Positions 54,132-64,000 of a stretch of 64,000 nt of DNA are shown piece after piece (position 1 is the first letter of the stretch; every line of letters starts with the position of its first letter). Origin of the DNA: Sphingomonas_D zeicaulis (GTDB taxonomy: Bacteria > Pseudomonadota > Alphaproteobacteria > Sphingomonadales > Sphingomonadaceae). The notes below the pieces were generated by a model. That model did no database searches and was not told the origin of the DNA. It saw only the letters and a list, made by a program, of their open reading frames with translations. The translations under genes and the position numbers were made by a program. The stretch lies in assembly GCF_050433225.1 (NCBI RefSeq), contig NZ_JBNPXQ010000001.1, positions 1,426,001 to 1,490,000 on the forward strand, in the 5' to 3' direction.

Positions 54132-54503
54132 ATGCAGAACGACAATCCCATCCTGACCTTTTTTGCGTGGTGGAACGGCGCCATGGCCGGCCCAGCTCCG
54201 CTGCAGGCGGAAGGATTCGCGCGCTTCTTCCACGATGACGGTCAACTCATCGTCAACGGCAATTTGCGCGCCAGCAGCCCGGAACAGATGGCCGTCCACT
54301 ATCAGGCGATCGCCGATCGGTTGGACCTGGTCGAAATGGTGCTGCCGGTCGAGGAAAGCTTCGCCACCGAGAGCCGCGCCTTCGTGCATTGCCGCACCCG
54401 CGCGCGTGCCGGCGAAACCGAGAGCGCCGAGGAAGCCATGGCCTACGCCGTGATCGACGGCGGCAAGATGCGCCTGCTGCGTGTGGTCTCGCTCTCGGTC
54501 TGA
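54132..54503 (+). CDS. NTF2/SnoaL-like fold protein
   Basis: 123 residues. The cone-shaped NTF2 fold is suggested by the opening helix (PILTFFAWWNGAMAG), FARFFHDDGQLIVNG and the strands ESRAFVHCRTRARAG and AMAYAVIDGGKMRLLRVVSL. Such proteins can be isomerases, hydratases or plain binding partners. AAGGG sits eight bases ahead of ATG 54132. Last gene of the receptor strand. Confidence 0.8.
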   Translation: MQNDNPILTFFAWWNGAMAGPAPLQAEGFARFFHDDGQLIVNGNLRASSPEQMAVHYQAIADRLDLVEMVLPVEESFATESRAFVHCRTRARAGETESAEEAMAYAVIDGGKMRLLRVVSLSV

Positions 54504-54513
54504 TCGCTTCGCC

Positions 54514-54547
54514 ACGGCCACGGTACGATAGCGGCGAGCGTGGCCGT
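54514..54547. terminator. Bidirectional hairpin between the NTF2-like gene and the efflux permease
   Basis: Nine-base perfect arms ACGGCCACG (54514-54522) and CGTGGCCGT (54539-54547) with a 16-base loop, in the 67 bp gap of two convergent genes. T-runs are poor, but position and symmetry fit a shared terminator. Confidence 0.5.
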
Positions 54548-54570
54548 CCCTGCCCCTATTCCGGCTGCCC

Positions 54571-55779
54571 TCATTCGTGCCGCAGGGCGTCGATCGGGTT
54601 GAGCCCCGCCGCACGGCGCGCCGGGAAATAGCCGAATACCACGCCGATCACCGCCGAGATCGCAAAGGCGATCAGGTTGATCTGCGCATCGAACATCCAT
54701 TTCACCTGCATCAGCGGGGCCAGCACCGCGACCGCGACCTGTGCGATCAGCAGGCCGGCGATGCCGCCCAGGCATGACAGCACCACCGCCTCCACCAGGA
54801 ACTGCATCAGCACTTCGCGCGCGACCGCGCCGATCGCGAGGCGGATGCCGATCTCGCGCGTCCGCTCGGTCACCGAGACAAGCATGATGTTCATGATGCC
54901 GATGCCGCCGACCAACAGGCTGATTGCGGCCACCGCAGCGACGATGCGGGTCAGCAGGGTCGTCGTGCCAGTCAGCGTGTCGCTGATCTGCTTGGTGTCG
55001 AAGATGTTGAAATCGTCCTGCTTGCCGCCGCTGATCCGCCGGCGCTCTCGCAGCAGATCGGTCAGGCTGTCCTGCACGGTCGCGGTCGAATAGGCCTGGT
55101 CGACGCCGACGAGGATCAGGCGAATGTCCTGATTGCCGGTGAAGCGCCGCTGCACCGCCTTGATCGGCATCAGCACGATATCGTCCTGGTCGCCGCCGAA
55201 CCCGGCCTGCCCGCGCGTCGACAGCACGCCGATGACGTCGCAGGAAATCCCGCCGATGCGGAAGCGCTGGCCGACGGCACTGCCGCCGCGGAACAGGTTC
55301 TTGCTGACCGTGGCGCCGATGACGCACACCGCCTTGCCGGCCTGCTCTTCCGCCGGCGTGAACAGCCGTCCCTCGGTCAGCGGCCAGGGCTGCACCTCGA
55401 AATAGGCCGAAGTCGTGCCGTTGACCGTCGTCGACCAGTTCGCGCCTTCGTAGATCGCCGTCCCCGTCGTCTGCGCCTGCGGCGCGACCGCGGTCACGCC
55501 CGCAACCTGATTGGCAATCGCGTCGATATCGGACGGATCGAAATCGGGCGGTCGCGGCCCGCCACCCCCGCGGCCGAAACCCTGGCCCGGGCGGATCTGC
55601 AGGATGTTGGTGCCGAGTGCGGAGATCTGCTCCTGCACTGCCGAGGTCGTGGCATTGCCGAGCGTCACCATCGTCACCACGGCACCGACACCGATGACGA
55701 TGCCGAGCACGGTGAGGAAAGACCGCAGCAGATGCCGCCGGATCGACCGCAGCGCGAGGATGAGCGTGGTGCCGAACAT
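54571..55779 (-). CDS. MacB-like ABC transporter permease (separate from its ATPase)
   Basis: 402 residues. An N-terminal membrane segment (about 18-40, SFLTVLGIVIGVGAVVTMVT), a periplasmic domain of about 230 residues with a Gly/Pro-rich loop (GQGFGRGGGGPRPPDF, about 65-80) and three C-terminal segments with the typical TERTREIGIRLAIGA. In E. coli MacB these are fused to the ATPase; here the ATPase is a separate upstream gene. Last gene of the efflux operon; start abuts the ATPase stop. Confidence 0.9.
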   Translation of the reverse strand: MFGTTLILALRSIRRHLLRSFLTVLGIVIGVGAVVTMVTLGNATTSAVQEQISALGTNILQIRPGQGFGRGGGGPRPPDFDPSDIDAIANQVAGVTAVAPQAQTTGTAIYEGANWSTTVNGTTSAYFEVQPWPLTEGRLFTPAEEQAGKAVCVIGATVSKNLFRGGSAVGQRFRIGGISCDVIGVLSTRGQAGFGGDQDDIVLMPIKAVQRRFTGNQDIRLILVGVDQAYSTATVQDSLTDLLRERRRISGGKQDDFNIFDTKQISDTLTGTTTLLTRIVAAVAAISLLVGGIGIMNIMLVSVTERTREIGIRLAIGAVAREVLMQFLVEAVVLSCLGGIAGLLIAQVAVAVLAPLMQVKWMFDAQINLIAFAISAVIGVVFGYFPARRAAGLNPIDALRHE

Positions 55780-56483
55780 CAGTCCCCCCCTCGCGCGTTC
55801 GTCTCGATCCGCTCTACCAGGCCATCCTTGAAATGCACGATGGTATGCGCATACGCCGCCATATCGGGCTCATGCGTCACCATCAGCACGGTGATGCCGC
55901 TGTTCTGGTTGAGGTCGGTCAGCAGTTGCATGATCTCTACCGATCGCTCGGAATCGAGATTGCCGGTCGGCTCGTCGGCAAGCAGCACGTCGGGATGCGT
56001 CACGATTGCGCGGGCGATCGCCACGCGCTGCTGCTGGCCGCCGGAAAGCTCGGCGGGGGTGTGATCCCACCAGTCCTTCAACCCCACCTTGTCGAGCGCT
56101 GCCATCGCCAGGTCGTGCCGCGCCTGCTTGGCATCGCCGCGATACAGCAATGGCAGTTCGACATTCTCCAGCGCGGTGGTGCGCGCCAGCAAATTGAAGC
56201 CCTGGAACACGAAGCCGAGATATTTCCGGCGCAGCAGCGCACGCTGATCGCGATCGAGCGTCTCGACATGGACGCCACGGAACAGGAACTCGCCGCCGCT
56301 AGGCACGTCGAGGCAGCCCAGCATGTTCATCGTCGTCGATTTGCCCGACCCCGAAGGGCCCATCACCGCGACGAAATCGCCGGCGGCAATGTCGAGGTCG
56401 ACGCCCTTCAGCGCCTGGAACGCGGTCGGCCCCTCGCCATAGGTTTTGGTGACGCCGCGAAGGCGGATCAGCGGTTCAGCCAT
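55779..56483 (-). CDS. MacB-type ABC transporter ATP-binding protein
   Basis: 234 residues. Walker A GPSGSGKST, Q-loop FQGFNLL, signature LSGGQQQRVAIARAI, Walker B VLLADEPTGNLD and the H-loop VTHEP are all intact. It energises the MacAB-like pump with the permease gene. ATG 56483 lies four bases after the adaptor gene stop; an upstream ATG at 56501 overlapping that gene is less likely. Confidence 0.93.
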   Translation of the reverse strand: MAEPLIRLRGVTKTYGEGPTAFQALKGVDLDIAAGDFVAVMGPSGSGKSTTMNMLGCLDVPSGGEFLFRGVHVETLDRDQRALLRRKYLGFVFQGFNLLARTTALENVELPLLYRGDAKQARHDLAMAALDKVGLKDWWDHTPAELSGGQQQRVAIARAIVTHPDVLLADEPTGNLDSERSVEIMQLLTDLNQNSGITVLMVTHEPDMAAYAHTIVHFKDGLVERIETNARGGD

Positions 56484-56487
56484 CGGC

Positions 56488-57903
56488 TCAGCGCCCGCCA
56501 CCGCCGCCGCCCCGCCGGCCGCCGCCAGCGCCGCCCTGCCCAGCCGCAGCCGGTGCCTCGGTTCCCGCGGCGAGTTGCCCGGTGATCACTTCCATGCCCG
56601 GCTTCAATTCGCCGCCGGTCACTTCGGTCACGGCACCGTTGGTATCGCCGGTGGTCACCTTGATCGCACGCGGCTGGCCGTCCTCGCCCTTCACATAGAT
56701 CGTCTGTTGCGCACCGCGGCCGACGGTTACGGAGCGTTCCGCACCACTGCTGCGCCCGCCACGCGGCCGGCGCGGCACGATCGCGCTCGTGATGCCACCA
56801 CCGCCGCCTGCAGCGGCCCCATCGCCGGCGGCCGGACGGAACCGCAGCGCCGCGTTGGGGACGAGCAGCACATTCTTCTTGGTCACCGTGACGATGTCCG
56901 CAGTCGCCGTCATGCCGGGACGCAGCAGCAGCTCGGGGTTGGAGACCGACAACGCCGCCGTATAGGCGACCACCGCGGAGGTGGAGGCTGTCGAGGACGA
57001 CGAGGAACTTGTCGTATCGCTGGCATTGGCCCCGACATCGACCCGCGTCACCTTCGCCGGGAAGCTGCGGCCCGGGAAGGCATCGACCGCGAAATTGGCG
57101 TCCTGGCCTTCCTTGACCTGGCCGACATCGGCCTCGTCCACCTTCACCTCGAGCTCCATCTGCGAGAGATCCTCGGCGATCTGGAACAGCACCGGCGCGT
57201 TGAACGATGCGGCGACAGTCTGGCCGGGCTCGATCTGCCGCGACAGCACGACGCCGTTGACCGGGGACACGATGAAGGCGCGTGACCGCTGCGTCTGGTT
57301 GGACGAAAGCTGCGCATTGGCCTGCGCCACCGCCGCCTGCGCCGTTCGAACGCTCGCATTCGCCTGTGCAACCTGCGCGCGCGCATTGTCGAGCTCGGTC
57401 TTCGCCGGCACGCGGCCGCCGGAGAGCCGCGAGACTTCCTCAAGCCGCGCGAGATTGGCGCGCGCGAGCTGCGCGGAGGCCTGCGCCTGCGCGATCTGCG
57501 CCTGGCCGGACTGGACCTGCGCTCGGCTCTGAGTGATTGCATCGTCCAGCCGCGCGAGATCGAGCTTGGCGAGCACCTGCCCCTTCTTCACCCGATCATT
57601 GTTGTCGACATAGACATCGGTGATCAGGCCCGACAGTTCGGAGCCGACCTCCACCTGCACCGTCGGCTGGAGGTTGCCCGTCGCCGAAACGGTCACGGTA
57701 AGATCGCCGTTCGCCACCTTCTGCGACGCATAGCGCGGCGCATCGTCGCCACCGAAGCAGCGCGCGAGCAGCAGCAAGGCGATGATCAGGACGACAGCGA
57801 GGCCGCCGCGCACTGCCCATTTGCGCCATTTCGGCTGCGGCTTCACACCCAGAAACGCGTCGACCGACTGGCCGGTGGAGGATTGCGCGTTGGCGTCATT
57901 CAT
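56488..57903 (-). CDS. Efflux periplasmic adaptor (MacA/HlyD family)
   Basis: 471 residues. An N-terminal membrane anchor (about 31-48, GGLAVVLIIALLLLARC) precedes the biotinyl-lipoyl-like halves (VEVGSELSGLITDVYVD, PVNGVVLSRQIEPGQTV), with a coiled-coil hairpin between them (about 100-190). A beta-barrel and a membrane-proximal domain follow, and an odd Gly/Arg-rich tail closes the chain (last 25 residues). It links the MacB-like permease to the outer-membrane factor. It overlaps the outer-membrane gene by four bases. Confidence 0.92.
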   Translation of the reverse strand: MNDANAQSSTGQSVDAFLGVKPQPKWRKWAVRGGLAVVLIIALLLLARCFGGDDAPRYASQKVANGDLTVTVSATGNLQPTVQVEVGSELSGLITDVYVDNNDRVKKGQVLAKLDLARLDDAITQSRAQVQSGQAQIAQAQASAQLARANLARLEEVSRLSGGRVPAKTELDNARAQVAQANASVRTAQAAVAQANAQLSSNQTQRSRAFIVSPVNGVVLSRQIEPGQTVAASFNAPVLFQIAEDLSQMELEVKVDEADVGQVKEGQDANFAVDAFPGRSFPAKVTRVDVGANASDTTSSSSSSTASTSAVVAYTAALSVSNPELLLRPGMTATADIVTVTKKNVLLVPNAALRFRPAAGDGAAAGGGGGITSAIVPRRPRGGRSSGAERSVTVGRGAQQTIYVKGEDGQPRAIKVTTGDTNGAVTEVTGGELKPGMEVITGQLAAGTEAPAAAGQGGAGGGRRGGGGGGR

Positions 57904-59315
57904 GATGCTGTTCCGATTGACGAGTCGAGCGGCTGCCAGCCGCCGCCGAGGGCGAGATAAAGTTGGACGAGCGCCTGCGCCTGCGCCGACTGCGCCTGGG
58001 TCAACCCATCACGCGCGGACAGCAGGGAGCGCTCGGCTTCGAGCAGGGTCTGGAAATCGGTCAGGCCGGCGCGATACTGGCTGCGCGCATAGATCGCCGC
58101 CGCCTGCGATGCATCGAGTTGGACGCGCAACGCCTCCTGCCGGGCCTTGGCGGTGCGCAGCGCGACGAGGCCATTCTCGACATCCTCTAGGCCGGTCAGC
58201 ACCGTCTGCTTGTAGGTCGCGAAGGCGCCATCGGCCGCGGCACGCTGGCTGCGCACCTGCGCCCTGGCATTGCCGCCATCGAAGATGAGCTGCGACAGCG
58301 AGGCGAACAGGCCGCCGGTGATGACGTCGGCAAGGCTGCCGAGCGACAGTGCGGAGGTGCCGACATTGCCGCTGATGCCGAGCCGTGGGTAAAGCTGCGC
58401 CTGCGCCACGCCGATCCGGGCAGTCGCCGCCGCAAGGTTGCGCTCCGCCCGGCGGACGTCGGGCCGGTTGCGCAGCGTATCGGCAGGGATGCCGACCGCG
58501 ATGCTCTCCGGCCCCTGCGGGATGCCCCGCGCCTGCGTCAGCAGCGCGTTGACGGCACCGGGCGCCTGCCCCGTCAGCACGGAGAGGCGATTGGCGGCGC
58601 TGGCGAAGCTCTGCTCAAGCGTCGGGATGGTCGCGGCGGTCTGCGCACGTTGGGCGCGCGCCTGCTCCTGGTCGATCGCCGAGACCAGCCCGGCCTGCAC
58701 CCGGAAGCCGGCGATTTCGAGATTATCGTCCTGCGTCGCCAGCGTGTCCCGCGCGATCGCCAGCCGCGCCTGCGCAGCACGCGCGGTCACATAGTTGAGC
58801 GCGACCTCGGCGGCGATCGCCGTCCGCACGTCCTCCATGTCGTAGCCGCTCGCGGCCAGATCGGCGCGCGACGCCTCGACCGAACGGCCGATGCCGCCGA
58901 ACAGGTCGAGCTGCCATGAAGCGTCCGCACCGACCGAAAAACTGCTGGTGTCGGCACGGCCGGAATCGAAGTTGCGCCCGGCCCCCGCCGAACCGCTGAC
59001 CGTCGGTGCATATTGGCTGCGGGCCTGGATCAGCGCTTCACGCGCCTGCCGCAGCCGGGTCGCCGCGACTGCGATGTCGAGATTGCCCGACAGCGCCTGG
59101 TCGACCAGCCCTGTCATTACCGGATCGTCGAACCCCGTCCACCAGGTCGACAGATCCTGGGACGCGGCGGCATCCGCCTCCGGCGTGCTGTACCGCTCGG
59201 GCACGCCCAGATCGGCGCTCGTGGTGGGGCGATAATCCGGCCCCACCTGGCAGCCGGCCAGCGCAGCCAGCGCCAGCGCGCCGCCGATTGCCCGTGATGT
59301 CGTACCCAAACCCAT
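57900..59315 (-). CDS. Efflux outer-membrane factor (NodT/OprM-type lipoprotein)
   Basis: 471 residues with a lipoprotein signal ending LAALAGC (Cys at about 22). The TolC-like duplicated OEP repeat is seen in WWTGFDDPVMTGLVDQAL and the long amphipathic helices (RLRQAREALIQARSQYAP; QEALRVQLDASQAAAIY). It forms the outer-membrane duct of the pump. It is the first gene of the operon, read leftward from ATG 59315. A 246 bp gap upstream holds its promoter and the pccA terminator. Confidence 0.92.
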   Translation of the reverse strand: MGLGTTSRAIGGALALAALAGCQVGPDYRPTTSADLGVPERYSTPEADAAASQDLSTWWTGFDDPVMTGLVDQALSGNLDIAVAATRLRQAREALIQARSQYAPTVSGSAGAGRNFDSGRADTSSFSVGADASWQLDLFGGIGRSVEASRADLAASGYDMEDVRTAIAAEVALNYVTARAAQARLAIARDTLATQDDNLEIAGFRVQAGLVSAIDQEQARAQRAQTAATIPTLEQSFASAANRLSVLTGQAPGAVNALLTQARGIPQGPESIAVGIPADTLRNRPDVRRAERNLAAATARIGVAQAQLYPRLGISGNVGTSALSLGSLADVITGGLFASLSQLIFDGGNARAQVRSQRAAADGAFATYKQTVLTGLEDVENGLVALRTAKARQEALRVQLDASQAAAIYARSQYRAGLTDFQTLLEAERSLLSARDGLTQAQSAQAQALVQLYLALGGGWQPLDSSIGTAS

Positions 59316-59480
59316 CCTTGTGTCCGTTATCCTGCCGCAACGAGTGAGCGCCCAACGTCTGAATGGCGAAGGCGGTGGCAGGCAGAAACAGGAAAATTGT
59401 CGCAATTTGTAAGAGATGTTTCAGAGTGTGGCTGGCGAGATATCGCGATCAACCTACTGAAAACAGGCGAATAACAGCGA

Positions 59481-59510
59481 CGCCCGCGCTGCCGGGCGGC
59501 AGCGCGGGCG
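59481..59510 (-). terminator. Terminator hairpin downstream of pccA
   Basis: A perfect 13-base stem CGCCCGCGCTGCC (59481-59493) with GGCAGCGCGGGCG (59498-59510) and loop GGGC, 52 bases beyond the pccA stop. The minus strand continues TCGCTGTTATTCG, a weak T-rich run. The remaining gap up to the outer-membrane gene start shows no other clear motif. Confidence 0.7.
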
Positions 59511-59561
59511 GACACAAGTCGCGACATATTGGGACGAAAATGAGCAGCAGACGAGCTGCCC

Positions 59562-61559
<1,998 letters not shown>

Positions 61560-61570
61560 GCGTCTCTCCC

Positions 61571-62620
61571 CTATTCGGCTGCCTCGGCGACGCACATCGG
61601 CTCGGCCGCCGCCATGGGCTTTACGCCCAGCCTGGCGAACAAGGCGGCATCCGCATTGTCGCCGGCATTGGCGGTGGTCAGCAGCCTGTCACCGGTGAAG
61701 ATGGAATTGGCGCCGGCCATGAAGCACAGCGCCTGCGTCGAATCCGACATGCTCTCCCGCCCGGCCGAAAGCCGGACCATCGACCGCGGCATGGTGATGC
61801 GCGCGACCGCAACGGTGCGGACGAACTCGATCTCGTCGATCTTCGCCAGCGGCGTATCGGCCAGCATGTCGCCCAGCACGGTGCCCTTCACCGGCACCAG
61901 CGCGTTGACCGGCACGCTCTCGGGATGGCGCGGCAAGGTCGCCAGCGCATGGACGAAGCCGACGCGATCGGCGCGGGTCTCGCCCATGCCGACGATGCCG
62001 CCCGAACACACGTTGATGCCCGCGCTGCGCACATTCTCCAGCGTTTCGAGCCGGTCGTCGAAGGTCCGCGTCGTGATGACGTTTGCGTAATTCTCGGGGC
62101 TCGTATCGATATTGTGGTTGTAATAGTCGAGCCCGGCCTCGCTGAGCTGCGCGGCCTGGCTTGGCGTCAGCATGCCCAGCGTCATGCAGGTTTCCATGCC
62201 CATCGCACGAACGCCCTTCACCATCTCGACGATGGCGGGCATGTCGCGATCCTTGGGGTTGCGCCACGCCGCACCCATGCAGAAGCGCGACGAGCCATTG
62301 TCCTTCGCCTGCGCCGCCGACTGCAGCACCGCGCGGACGTCCATCAGCTTCGACGCCTTAAGATCGGTGTCGGCCCCTGCGGACTGGTTGCAATAGCCGC
62401 AATCCTCCGGGCAGCCGCCGGTCTTGATCGACAGCAATGTCGAAAGCTGGACCTCGCCGGGCCGGTGGTTGGCGCGGTGGACGGTCTGCGCCTGGAACAT
62501 CAGTTCGTGAAACGGCAGATCGAACAGCGCCGCGATTTCGTCACGAGACCAGTCGTTCCGCAACTCCGCTCCCGCTTGCGGGAAGGGCTGCACGGCATGG
62601 GTCTCAACGGAACAGGTCAT
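61571..62620 (-). CDS. bioB: Biotin synthase
   Basis: 349 residues. Radical SAM cluster CPEDCGYC (C-x3-C-x2-C at about 70-77) and the [2Fe-2S] region residues that follow (SSRFCMGAAWRNPKDRD; CSGGIVGMGETRADRV). It inserts sulphur into dethiobiotin. Placed between scpA and pccA with ATGA overlap to scpA, so biotin supply is coupled to the biotin-dependent step beside it. The last 15 residues are an unusual Ala-rich tail. Confidence 0.95.
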   Translation of the reverse strand: MTCSVETHAVQPFPQAGAELRNDWSRDEIAALFDLPFHELMFQAQTVHRANHRPGEVQLSTLLSIKTGGCPEDCGYCNQSAGADTDLKASKLMDVRAVLQSAAQAKDNGSSRFCMGAAWRNPKDRDMPAIVEMVKGVRAMGMETCMTLGMLTPSQAAQLSEAGLDYYNHNIDTSPENYANVITTRTFDDRLETLENVRSAGINVCSGGIVGMGETRADRVGFVHALATLPRHPESVPVNALVPVKGTVLGDMLADTPLAKIDEIEFVRTVAVARITMPRSMVRLSAGRESMSDSTQALCFMAGANSIFTGDRLLTTANAGDNADAALFARLGVKPMAAAEPMCVAEAAE

Positions 62621-64000
62621 TCTGCGGCCTCTTCATAATCGGCAGGGGGCATGTTGTGGCCAAGCAGGCGCAGCACGTCTGCCGCGCACTCGACCACATT
62701 GGATCCCGGCCCATAGATGCCCTGAACGCCGGCCTCACGCAGAAAATCATAATCCTGCGGCGGAATGACCCCGCCCGCGATCACCTTCACATCCTGCCGC
62801 CCGCGCGCGCGCAGCAGGTTGATGAGCTCGGGAATCAATGTCTTGTGCCCCGCCGCCAGCGACGAGGCGCCGATCACGTCGACGCCGCTGTCGAGCGCCA
62901 GCACCACCGTTTCCTCCGGCGTCTGGAACAGCGGGCCGGAGACGATCTCGAACCCCATGTCGCCGAACGCCGAGGCGATCACATTGGCGCCGCGGTCATG
63001 CCCGTCCTGCCCCATCTTGGCGATCATCACCTTGGGCTTGCGGCCCATCCGCCGCTCGACCGCAGCGACGCCATCGACCACCTGCTTCCAGCGGCTGTCA
63101 TCCTTGTAGGGCGCGGCATAGACGCCCTTCACCGGCGTCGGCACGGTGCCATAGCGATCGAAGCTCACCTCCATCGCCGCCGAGATCTCGCCCAACGTCG
63201 CGCGCGCCCGCGCAGCATCGACCGCGAGTGCCAGCAGATTGTTCTCGACGCTCGAAGGCTCGGCCGCGCCCCGGCGCAGCGCATCCAGCGCAGCGCGGCA
63301 CGCGGCATCGTCGCGGCTCGCCTTCACCCGGTTGATCCGCGCGATCTGCGCCTCGCGCACCTTGGTGTTGTCCACCTCCAGCGTCTCGAGCAGATCCTCG
63401 TTGGCGAGGCGATATTTGTTGACGCCGACGATCACATCCTCGCCGCGATCGACCCGCGCCTGGCGCGCGGCGGCGGCTTCCTCGATCATCGCCTTGGGCC
63501 AGCCCGCGGCGACCGCCTTGGCCATGCCGCCATCGGCCTCGACCTTCTCGATGATCGCCCAGGCCTTGTCGACCAGTTCCTGCGTCAGCGCCTCGATGTA
63601 ATACGAGCCACCGAGCGGATCGACGACCTTGGTCATCCCCGTCTCTTCCTGGATCACGATCTGGGTGTTGCGCGCGATCCGGGCTGAAAAGTCGGTGGGC
63701 AGCGCGATCGCCTCGTCGAGCGCGTTGGTGTGGAGCGACTGAGTGCCCCCCAGCATCGCCGCCATCGCCTCGATCGTGGTGCGGATCACATTGTTGTACG
63801 GATCCTGCTCGGTCAGCGACACGCCCGAGGTCTGGCAGTGCGTGCGCAGCATCTTCGAGCGCTCGTCCTTCGCGCCGAGATTGGTCATCACCCGGTGCCA
63901 CAGCACCCGCGCCGCGCGCAGCTTGGCGATCTCCATGAAGAAGTTCATGCCGATCGCGAAAAAGAAGCTCAGCCGCCCGGCGAACTTGTCGATGTCGAGT
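62617..64000 (-). CDS. scpA: Methylmalonyl-CoA mutase, C-terminal part (runs off window)
   Basis: 461 codons visible, and the reading stays open to position 64000, so the N-terminal catalytic-domain start is outside the window. Features seen are the barrel segments (LRTHCQTSGVSLTEQDPYNN, VVDPLGGSYYIEALT), the domain linker and the cobalamin-binding domain with DGHDRGANVIASAF (DxHxxG, the histidine binding B12). It isomerises methylmalonyl-CoA to succinyl-CoA. Read into bioB and pccA. Confidence 0.93.
   Translation of the reverse strand, partial: LDIDKFAGRLSFFFAIGMNFFMEIAKLRAARVLWHRVMTNLGAKDERSKMLRTHCQTSGVSLTEQDPYNNVIRTTIEAMAAMLGGTQSLHTNALDEAIALPTDFSARIARNTQIVIQEETGMTKVVDPLGGSYYIEALTQELVDKAWAIIEKVEADGGMAKAVAAGWPKAMIEEAAAARQARVDRGEDVIVGVNKYRLANEDLLETLEVDNTKVREAQIARINRVKASRDDAACRAALDALRRGAAEPSSVENNLLALAVDAARARATLGEISAAMEVSFDRYGTVPTPVKGVYAAPYKDDSRWKQVVDGVAAVERRMGRKPKVMIAKMGQDGHDRGANVIASAFGDMGFEIVSGPLFQTPEETVVLALDSGVDVIGASSLAAGHKTLIPELINLLRARGRQDVKVIAGGVIPPQDYDFLREAGVQGIYGPGSNVVECAADVLRLLGHNMPPADYEEAAE

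Overview
The window is GC-rich, densely packed chromosomal DNA that looks like a Sphingomonas-type alphaproteobacterium (Sphingomonadales). The reasons are the gene set and its order (comF-grxC-nitrilase-DUF1178; scpA-bioB-pccA; radA-cvpA-NifU-like-kefB-DUF423), class II DAHP synthase, a large TonB receptor of the sphingomonad type, and very frequent ATGA start/stop overlaps. Species cannot be fixed from the sequence alone.

Layout. 1-4617: partial flavoprotein, CcmI/CycH-like TPR protein, a WecB-type epimerase, class II DAHP synthase and a PRC-barrel protein. 4726-4887: tRNA-Glu(CTC) and a good terminator. 4907-7692: catalase and a peptidoglycan amidase. 7954-11365: deoxynucleoside salvage operon deoA-nupC-deoC. 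11392-13848: Ser/Thr kinase fused to a multi-pass membrane domain, divergent from a six-gene operon (14003-20019) DUF4129-DUF4350-MoxR-DUF58-SpoIIM-RDD. 20099-20175: tRNA-Arg(CCT), followed by a 3.4 kb decayed island (20176 to about 23546). The island holds remnants of a P2-like prophage: terminase gpP leftward and capsid scaffold gpO rightward, both broken. Between them sit an intact-looking Crp/Fnr regulator and a DUF6894 gene, and a dead ECF sigma factor follows gpO.

23547-43499 is housekeeping: DUF1330; comF-grxC-nitrilase-DUF1178; methyltransferase; MutT; M48 protease; accA-xerD with two unknown genes; aroK-aroB; radA to DUF423; an endonuclease/phosphatase-fold protein; a large patatin-like protein; LapA-like protein; pyrF.

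43549-54503 is a divergent uptake and catabolism unit. Leftward are hyuA-hyuB-MFS-amidohydrolase-gntR. Rightward are TonB receptor, FAD amine/amino-acid oxidoreductase and NTF2-like protein. The 185 bp between them carries a strong palindrome (50456-50473) nested beside a longer inverted repeat. I infer uptake and cleavage of a small cyclic amide or N-blocked peptide under GntR control; the substrate is unknown.

54571-59315 is a split MacAB-type efflux system with its own outer-membrane factor. 59562-64000 is the propionyl-CoA to succinyl-CoA route (scpA partial, bioB, pccA), where biotin synthase sits between the two enzymes, one of which needs biotin.

The least understood parts are the kinase plus MoxR membrane operon, the P2 remnant with its cargo regulator, and the hyu/TonB unit.
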